34,634 bases of DNA. Origin: Comamonadaceae bacterium (lineage in GTDB: Bacteria > Pseudomonadota > Gammaproteobacteria > Burkholderiales > Burkholderiaceae_C). Location: the NCBI GenBank assembly GCA_947450895.1, contig CANFWT010000026.1, positions 1-34,634 of the forward strand, given 5' to 3'. A program made the translations under genes and the position numbers. The notes beneath the pieces were generated by a model. The model saw nothing but the letters and a program-made list of their open reading frames with translations, was not told the DNA's origin and did no database searches. Numbering within the stretch: the stretch's first letter is position 1; each line of letters starts with the position of its first letter. This document shows positions 16,164 through 21,541 of this stretch, piece by piece.

Positions 16164-17290
16164 TGAGCCAGCGGATCCACGTTCCCCATGAAGGCATGCC
16201 GCCACTGGACGAGTCCGGCCCCCCCTTGAGTTTCTTTGAGTTTTGGCCCATGTGGGCGTTTTATCCACCCGTGCTGTTGTACGTGCTGTGGCTGATGGTG
16301 CGCTACCGTGGCGTGCTGCTGCCTACGGTAGCGAATCCTTCATTTCCTGGGGGTGGATTTGTGGGTGAGTCCAAGGCCGAAATTTTGAACCTTGCGGTAC
16401 GCCATGCGCCGGAATGGGTCGCGCCCTTTGTGGTCGTCGATCGTCCTTCGCTGGGCGCCAACGCGTCGAGCGGGCTGGACGAATTGACCGCACTGGCGCT
16501 TGACCGTTTGGCGGCGGCTGGGCTGGCTTTGCCCGTGGTGGCCAAGCCCGACCTGGGTTGCCGCGGCGCAGGCGTCAAGCTCCTGCGCACCGAGGCCGAT
16601 TTGCGTCAATACCTTCACGCCTTTCCCGCAGGCGCTCGGCTCTTGCTGCAACGCCTGGTGGATTTTGAGGGCGAGGCCGGCATCTTCTACTGTCGCCACC
16701 CAGGCCAAACGCGTGGACGCATCATCTCTATCACGCTCAAATATTTCCCGCACGTGGTGGGCGACGGGCGCCGAAGCTTGCGCGAACTCATTCTTGCGGA
16801 CCCCCGTGCCGGCCAGCTTGCGCACCTCTACCTCGCGCGCCACGCGGCGGGCCTGGACACGGTGCCCGCCCCCGGTGAAGCGGTGCGCCTGGCCTTTGCC
16901 GGCAGCCACAGCCGTGGCGCCATCTTCCGCAATGGCAACGAATTGGTGACCGACGCCATGGAAGCGCGCTTTGACGCCATCTCTAAGAGCTTGCCGGAGT
17001 TTTACTTCGGTCGCTTTGATATCCGCTTTGCGCAGTTTTCCGACGTGCAGCGTGGTACTGGCTTCACCATTCTGGAGGCCAACGGCGCCGGGGCGGAAAG
17101 CACCCATATTTGGGACCGCCGCACCGGACTGCTGAGCGCCTGGCGTGACCTGATGAAACAGTACCGCCTGCTGTTTCAAATCGGGCGCGCCAACGTCGAT
17201 CGGGGCTTTCGGCCTCTGACATTGGGCGAATTCCGTCAGTGGTACCGACGCGAAAAAGTACTGACACCGCTCTATCCGGCGACCGACTGA
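16160..17290 (+). CDS. Membrane-anchored ATP-grasp ligase-like protein
   Basis: A 376-residue protein with one N-terminal hydrophobic segment (about 30-47, FYPPVLLYVLWLMV) followed by a cytoplasmic ATP-grasp fold. VVAKPDLGCRGAGV (126-139) gives the ATP-binding Lys128 and glycine loop, YFGRFDIRF holds Asp287, and FTILEANGAGAES supplies the metal ligands Glu306 and Asn308. PGGGFVGESKAEIL (63-76) is a likely family signature. Such enzymes join a carboxylate to an amine or thiol using ATP. It may be auto-annotated as D-alanine-D-alanine ligase, but the acceptor and substrate are unknown here. It starts within the DedA stop, so translation is coupled. ATG 16163 is an equally possible start. Confidence 0.7.
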   Translation: MMSQRIHVPHEGMPPLDESGPPLSFFEFWPMWAFYPPVLLYVLWLMVRYRGVLLPTVANPSFPGGGFVGESKAEILNLAVRHAPEWVAPFVVVDRPSLGANASSGLDELTALALDRLAAAGLALPVVAKPDLGCRGAGVKLLRTEADLRQYLHAFPAGARLLLQRLVDFEGEAGIFYCRHPGQTRGRIISITLKYFPHVVGDGRRSLRELILADPRAGQLAHLYLARHAAGLDTVPAPGEAVRLAFAGSHSRGAIFRNGNELVTDAMEARFDAISKSLPEFYFGRFDIRFAQFSDVQRGTGFTILEANGAGAESTHIWDRRTGLLSAWRDLMKQYRLLFQIGRANVDRGFRPLTLGEFRQWYRREKVLTPLYPATD

Positions 17291-17301
17291 GTACAGACGC
17301 C

Positions 17302-17859
17302 ATGCAAACTTCTTCAATCAACATGTCTGCTACTTGCCTTTGGCAGTACAACGCTGCGTTGCTTGCGCAAGCGGCCATCATGATCACACGCTTAGGCGAG
17401 GAGGCTGGAGCCGACTTTGTCTACGCCAGTGCAGTGGGTCCGCACCTGCGCCACATCGTTGAGCATTACCTGGCATTGGTAAACGCATTGAAGATGGATG
17501 ACCGGTGTGTTTGCTACGATGCGCGCAACCGCGACCTGCGTATCCAGACCGATCCCTCAGCCACTTTGTCTGCCTTGCAAGAACTTCACCAAAGCTTCGC
17601 CGCCCTGGCACAGGACCAGAGCCTGGGTCTGCAAACGCCGCTGGTAACCAAGCTGCTGGCCGGTGCGCAGGGTGAGATAGAACTGACCGTGGAGACCACC
17701 TTGGGCCGCGAGTTGCTGTTCCTCTCCTCACACACCGTGCACCACTTTGCACCTTTAGGCCAATACTGCCGCAACGCTGGCGTGGAGCTGGGGCACGACT
17801 TTGGTAAGGCTCCCGCGACGATGGCGTTCGAGCAACTCCACACTGCCGCCAGCGCCTGA
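17302..17859 (+). CDS. DinB-like putative metalloprotein
   Basis: A 185-residue mainly helical protein of the DinB/YfiT-like type. Histidines sit where the family's metal site lies: H48, H51 and H55 in GPHLRHIVEHY, and H144, H147 and H148 in SSHTVHHFAPLGQYC. DinB-fold proteins include thiol-dependent transferases and hydrolases, and most are uncharacterised. ATG 17302 follows the ATP-grasp stop by 11 bp; the earlier in-frame starts overlap that gene and are rejected. The TANGO2-like gene starts two bases after its stop, so it belongs to the same transcript. Confidence 0.65.
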   Translation: MQTSSINMSATCLWQYNAALLAQAAIMITRLGEEAGADFVYASAVGPHLRHIVEHYLALVNALKMDDRCVCYDARNRDLRIQTDPSATLSALQELHQSFAALAQDQSLGLQTPLVTKLLAGAQGEIELTVETTLGRELLFLSSHTVHHFAPLGQYCRNAGVELGHDFGKAPATMAFEQLHTAASA

Positions 17860-17861
17860 GC

Positions 17862-18614
17862 ATGTGCTTGATCGCCTGGAACTGGCAGCCTGGCACCGCA
17901 CAGCCGCTGTTGCTGCTGGCAAACCGGGACGAGTTCTACGCACGGCCAAGCCAGGCAATGCACTGGTGGGACGGTGGAAAGGTGCTGGCCGGGCGGGACC
18001 TTGCCGGTGGCGGCACCTGGCTGGGCCTCACCCGCAGCGCTCGCGTGGCCGCCCTGACCAATTACCGCGACCCTGCTAATTTTCGGGCTGACGCCCCGTC
18101 GCGCGGTGCCTTGGTCGCCAACTTCCTGCAAGGGACGCTTTCCGCCGCGAATTACCTGGAGAGCATATTGCCCACCGTTGCGCGCTACAACGGGTTTAAC
18201 TTGCTGGTGTTCGATGGCACGCAGCTGATGGGGCTGGAGAGTCGGCACGCGCGCATGCTGCAGATGGGCGCGGGCGTAGGCGCGGTGTCCAACGCGGACT
18301 TCTTGAGTCCGTGGCCGAAATTGGAGAAGTTGCGTACCGGTCTGGCGCAGGCGGTGGAACGTATGCCGCCAGACCAAGACCATGCTTTGTGGGATTTGTT
18401 GTGCGACGCCGAAGCTGCGCCGGACGAACTACTGCCCCGAACCGGAATTCCCCTGGAAAGAGAGCGGGCCTTGTCCACCGCGTTCATTGCCACGCCGGAT
18501 TACGGCACGCGCGCCAGCACGCTGTTGAAAATCCATGCTGGGGGCATTTCCGTGGAGGAACGCCGGTTTGAGGCGGCGGGCCGCCAGGCCGGCACTTCGC
18601 GCTTCAAGCTGTAA
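17862..18614 (+). CDS. TANGO2/NRDE family protein
   Basis: A 250-residue protein with the exact family start MCLIAWNW and the NRDE motif at residues 21-24 (LLLLANRDEFYARP), then GGTWLGLTRSARVAALTNYR. The conserved Cys2 would become N-terminal after Met removal, as in Ntn hydrolases. The family is named for the animal TANGO2 protein; bacterial members have no settled role, though links to heme handling have been proposed. Its final 11 bases overlap the end of the opposite-strand acyltransferase gene (18604-18614). Confidence 0.85.
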   Translation: MCLIAWNWQPGTAQPLLLLANRDEFYARPSQAMHWWDGGKVLAGRDLAGGGTWLGLTRSARVAALTNYRDPANFRADAPSRGALVANFLQGTLSAANYLESILPTVARYNGFNLLVFDGTQLMGLESRHARMLQMGAGVGAVSNADFLSPWPKLEKLRTGLAQAVERMPPDQDHALWDLLCDAEAAPDELLPRTGIPLERERALSTAFIATPDYGTRASTLLKIHAGGISVEERRFEAAGRQAGTSRFKL

Positions 18615-19362
18615 TTCCGAAACGCTTGCGCCGCTGTGCCATGTGGGGCGATTGCAAGTCCAGGCAGGTCAAAAAGTCAATGGTTCCAAAATTGCGATCT
18701 AGGGCGGGCGGGCTGCAAACCCAAGCGCCAAGCGCCAGATAGGCCGTGAGCAATTTGGGGATCTGCACCTCCACCAAGTTGGCGTCGGTGCGCGGCAGGC
18801 GGTAGGCTGCAAGCGCCAAGGTGCGCAGGCATTCGGGAGCCAGATAAGCTTGCAATGCCACGTAGGCTGCATGGCCCACCGCCGGGTCTTGCGAAGTTAG
18901 CGAACTGCATCCGAACAAATAGCGCGCTCCGCGCGCCGTCGCGTATTCGGCGATGCCGCGCCACAAAAGACTGAGCACCTGCATGGACCGGTGCTGCTGC
19001 GCAATGCACGCCCGCCCGAGTTCCAGCAGTTGGTGGCGCAGGGGCTCGTAGCGTGAAAAGTCAAACTCCTGCGCGCAGTAGTAGCCCAGCGCAGTAGCAG
19101 CGCACACGCCGGTTTGCATGCGGTAGGTGCCCACCACCGTGCCGCTGCTTGCATCCTCCACCATCAAATGGTCACACACGGCATCAAAGGGGTCCACATC
19201 GAGGCCGCTGGCGTAGGAGGCTGCGAGGCCCTCTTGGAGTTCGAGATTGAACACCTCAAACCGCAGGCGCTGCACTGCACGCAAATCAGCAGGGGACTGT
19301 GCGAGTCGCAAGGTATAGCTTGCCGCCGCGGTGCGGGCGGCCACGACCGCCTGCATGGTCAT
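18604..19362 (-). CDS. OlsB-like N-acyltransferase (GNAT, hemolysin-like)
   Basis: A 252-residue GNAT-fold acyltransferase of the family with OlsB, which makes lyso-ornithine lipid from ornithine and acyl-ACP, and autoinducer-synthase-like proteins. Visible core: AVQRLRFEVFNLELQEG, FDAVCDHLMVEDASSGTVVGTYRM, LELGRACIAQQHR and a C-terminal RNFGTIDFLTCLD. A partner OlsA is not in the window. I chose ATG 19362 because family similarity begins soon after it. The frame stays open up to 19584, giving 74 further residues of no known type, so a longer form cannot be excluded. It is transcribed towards the TANGO2-like gene and overlaps its tail. Confidence 0.7.
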   Translation of the reverse strand: MTMQAVVAARTAAASYTLRLAQSPADLRAVQRLRFEVFNLELQEGLAASYASGLDVDPFDAVCDHLMVEDASSGTVVGTYRMQTGVCAATALGYYCAQEFDFSRYEPLRHQLLELGRACIAQQHRSMQVLSLLWRGIAEYATARGARYLFGCSSLTSQDPAVGHAAYVALQAYLAPECLRTLALAAYRLPRTDANLVEVQIPKLLTAYLALGAWVCSPPALDRNFGTIDFLTCLDLQSPHMAQRRKRFGITA

Positions 19363-19596
19363 ACCGTCGATCACAGTGGATCCGCTCGGTAGCACAGGCT
19401 TTTGCGCCCTCTCGCTTGGTTGCCCGTTCGTGTGGTCGGCGCGGACGCACACCGTGTTGCCGATTCGCTGGTGCTTGGCTGGTTGGCCCAGCCTGTGTCG
19501 AATGCCATTGGATACCTTAAAAAGTCGCTTTTGCAAGTTTCGTGCGGCATCTCGGGTCACCGCGCGGCGGCGTACCGCCAACACGGAGACTTGTCG

Positions 19597-19622
19597 CTAC
19601 TGATGCTTGTCAATATCAGTAG
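19597..19622. repeat. Perfect 8-bp inverted repeat, operator-like
   Basis: CTACTGAT at 19597-19604 and ATCAGTAG at 19615-19622 are exact reverse complements with a ten-base spacer. The arm centres are 18 bp apart, under two helical turns, as in sites for dimeric regulators. The minus-strand spacer includes TTGACA. It is 235 bp upstream of the chosen acyltransferase start, or 13 bp upstream of the longest open frame at 19584. Role inferred. Confidence 0.5.
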
Positions 19623-19750
19623 GTATTTTGGCATGTTAAATGGCGAGCTAGGCCGTACCCCAGGAATTCAGAGGAATGGGAAGGCGGCCCGAAAAAGGGC
19701 GAGAAGTCCGGGGCTGGGTGGGAGAGGCCGCACCGACGCGGGGGCCGTCG

Positions 19751-19768
19751 CTGCACCGTACGGTGCAG
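19751..19768. repeat. 18-bp perfect palindrome downstream of the soeC-like gene
   Basis: CTGCACCGTACGGTGCAG reads the same on both strands with no spacer. It begins 19 bp beyond the soeC-like stop on the transcribed strand. As RNA it could fold only with a small loop, and no run of T follows, so it is a poor intrinsic terminator. It could instead be a protein-binding site or an mRNA 3' end stabiliser. Confidence 0.5.
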
Positions 19769-19786
19769 GCCAGTACGGTTCTAGCC

Positions 19787-20719
19787 TCAGCCCACCGTTT
19801 GGTAATACAAATTCTGCGGGTGCTTGGCCTGGGCGAAAAACACCCAGCGCTCGGCGATCAGCGACGGCGCTTGCAGTACTGACGCCAGCACCCAGGGCCA
19901 CAGCGCAGCGTTGGAAGACGCCCACCAGGCCAGCACCAGCGGCAACACGAACAAGCCCAAGGAAAACCCCCAGCGCAGATTGCGCACAACCACTTGGCTG
20001 GCGCCATGGAAAAACTCACGGGTGTTAAAGGCCCCGGCCGACATGCCCATGGACTTTTGCACCAGCTTGGGCGCCTTGATGCCCGTGGCCGATTGCAGGG
20101 TGGAGATGGCGCGCAAGTCCGCGTTGCGGCGCAGGCTGGCCCAGCGCGCCAGGCCGGCCAGCAGGGTGATTTCGGTCGCCCAGGGCGCCAGCACCTGGAG
20201 CAGCGCGTTTTGGTTCGCGAGCGCGGCCAGCGCGCAGGCCAGCATACTGCCCGAGGACAGGCCGATCAGCGTGAAGTTGGCCACCGTAAGCCAGTGCGCC
20301 CATTCCTGGATAAAGCGCAGGCAGGCGTAAATCATGGCGGTGCAGTACCACAGCAGCAAGGCGCCCAGCACCACCAGGAGTGGCAAAGCCTGCGCCCAAA
20401 CTCCGGTGACACCCAGCCACAACGACAGCCACCAAGCGCCCACCAAGCCAATAAAGGCGGGCAGCACGATGACTTCGCGCGACATCCACGAGGTGCGCCA
20501 CATCAGCACCGCACGCCAGGCGCGCATCTTGTGGCCCAGGTGCAAAAACGAGGCGCCAAGCCCCGCGATGAGTAGCAGTTCGCCCAAGGCCAAGGCTTGC
20601 AGCAAAAAGCTGGCGTCCATGGCCACACCGGCAAGTAACGCCAGTGCCAGCGCCACCACCAGGCCTTGTGCGGCACCGGCCAAAGTGGTGAAAAACAGGA
20701 TTGAAAAAGCGGGATGCAT
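19787..20719 (-). CDS. soeC: DmsC-type membrane anchor of a molybdenum enzyme (SoeC-like)
   Basis: A 310-residue protein with about eight transmembrane segments, the DmsC layout (starts MHPAFSILFFTTLAGAAQG; later SWMSREVIVLPAFIGLVGAWW). Such subunits anchor the molybdenum and iron-sulfur subunits and exchange electrons with quinone. Six bases separate it from the stop of the FeS subunit, so it is the last gene of the unit. It could belong to a DMSO-reductase-like enzyme, but the neighbouring xsc and the lack of a Tat signal on the large subunit favour a sulfite dehydrogenase of the SoeABC type, feeding electrons to quinone. The name rests on context as well as sequence. Confidence 0.75.
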   Translation of the reverse strand: MHPAFSILFFTTLAGAAQGLVVALALALLAGVAMDASFLLQALALGELLLIAGLGASFLHLGHKMRAWRAVLMWRTSWMSREVIVLPAFIGLVGAWWLSLWLGVTGVWAQALPLLVVLGALLLWYCTAMIYACLRFIQEWAHWLTVANFTLIGLSSGSMLACALAALANQNALLQVLAPWATEITLLAGLARWASLRRNADLRAISTLQSATGIKAPKLVQKSMGMSAGAFNTREFFHGASQVVVRNLRWGFSLGLFVLPLVLAWWASSNAALWPWVLASVLQAPSLIAERWVFFAQAKHPQNLYYQTVG

Positions 20720-20725
20720 GGAGGG

Positions 20726-21541
20726 TCAATCCTGGGTGCTGGAGCGGAACGCGGGCGGGGTGGCCTTCGGGGCAATCACTGCTGCCGCGTGCGCCATGGG
20801 GGTGATCTGGCGCGGCAAATACTGGTTGGCGGGGCTGGTTTCCCATTCGGGCATGAGCGAATAGCCGCCGCGCTCGCGGATGGCAATGCTGACCTCGGAG
20901 TTCGGGTCTTTTACGTCGCCAAACAGGCGGGCGTTGGTGGGGCAGGCTTTCACGCAGGCGGGCTTGCGGTCTTCAACGGGCAGTTGCTCGTCGTAAATGC
21001 GGTCCACGCACAGCGTGCACTTGGTCATGACCTGGCGCTCTTCATCGATTTCGCGCGCGCCGTAGGGGCAGGCCCAGGCGCAGTATTTGCAGCCGATGCA
21101 TTTGTCGTAGTCCACCAGCACGATGCCGTCCTCGGCGCGCTTGTAGCTCGCACCCGTGGGGCACACCGGCACGCAAGGCGGGTCTTCGCAATGCAGGCAG
21201 CTTTTGGGAAAGTGGATGGTGTCGGTGCCCGGAAACTCGCCTGCCTCATAGGTTTGCACCCGGTTGAAAAACGTGCCGGTCGGGTTGGCGCCGTAGGGCG
21301 CAAAGTCAGCCAGGGGACCTGCGCTGCCCGAGGTGTTCCATTGTTTGCAGGAGGTGACGCAAGCGTGGCAACCGACGCAGACATTGAGGTCAATCACCAG
21401 CGCAAGCTGCTTGGCCAGGGTTTCGCCTTGCTCGGCGCGTACGCGCTTGGGCGCAGGCGACGGCGTTGGCGTGGCGCTGCGCGCGCCGGGGCCGTCTTCC
21501 ATCAAGTTGGATTGCAACAGGTCTTTGAGCCACTGAATCAT
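20726..21541 (-). CDS. soeB: Four-cluster iron-sulfur subunit of a molybdenum enzyme (SoeB-like)
   Basis: A 271-residue electron-transfer subunit of the DmsB/NrfC/PsrB class. Sixteen cysteines form four 4Fe-4S sites: C55, C58, C61, C65 (CVGCHACVTSC); C115, C118, C123, C127; C148, C151, C154, C158 (CIGCKYCAWAC); and C175, C178, C196, C200. No Tat signal is present, so it should be cytoplasmic. A proline- and alanine-rich linker (TPTPSPAPKR) precedes the first cluster. Its ATG 21541 overlaps the large-subunit stop (ATGA at 21538-21541); the longer open frame reaching 22141 lies inside that gene and is a shadow. It passes electrons from the molybdenum subunit to the membrane anchor. Confidence 0.85.
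   Translation of the reverse strand: MIQWLKDLLQSNLMEDGPGARSATPTPSPAPKRVRAEQGETLAKQLALVIDLNVCVGCHACVTSCKQWNTSGSAGPLADFAPYGANPTGTFFNRVQTYEAGEFPGTDTIHFPKSCLHCEDPPCVPVCPTGASYKRAEDGIVLVDYDKCIGCKYCAWACPYGAREIDEERQVMTKCTLCVDRIYDEQLPVEDRKPACVKACPTNARLFGDVKDPNSEVSIAIRERGGYSLMPEWETSPANQYLPRQITPMAHAAAVIAPKATPPAFRSSTQD

Larger units (their letters stand above)
19363..19786. other. Intergenic region between acyltransferase and soeC-like gene
   Basis: This 424 bp lies between two leftward genes. I find no convincing gene in it. It carries an inverted repeat at 19597-19622 and an 18-bp palindrome at 19751-19768, listed separately. It should hold the end of the soe transcript and the promoter of the acyltransferase. 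A TTGACA (minus strand, 19613-19608) lies in the repeat, but no matching -10 box sits at the right distance. Short frames on both strands lack binding sites. Confidence 0.4.
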
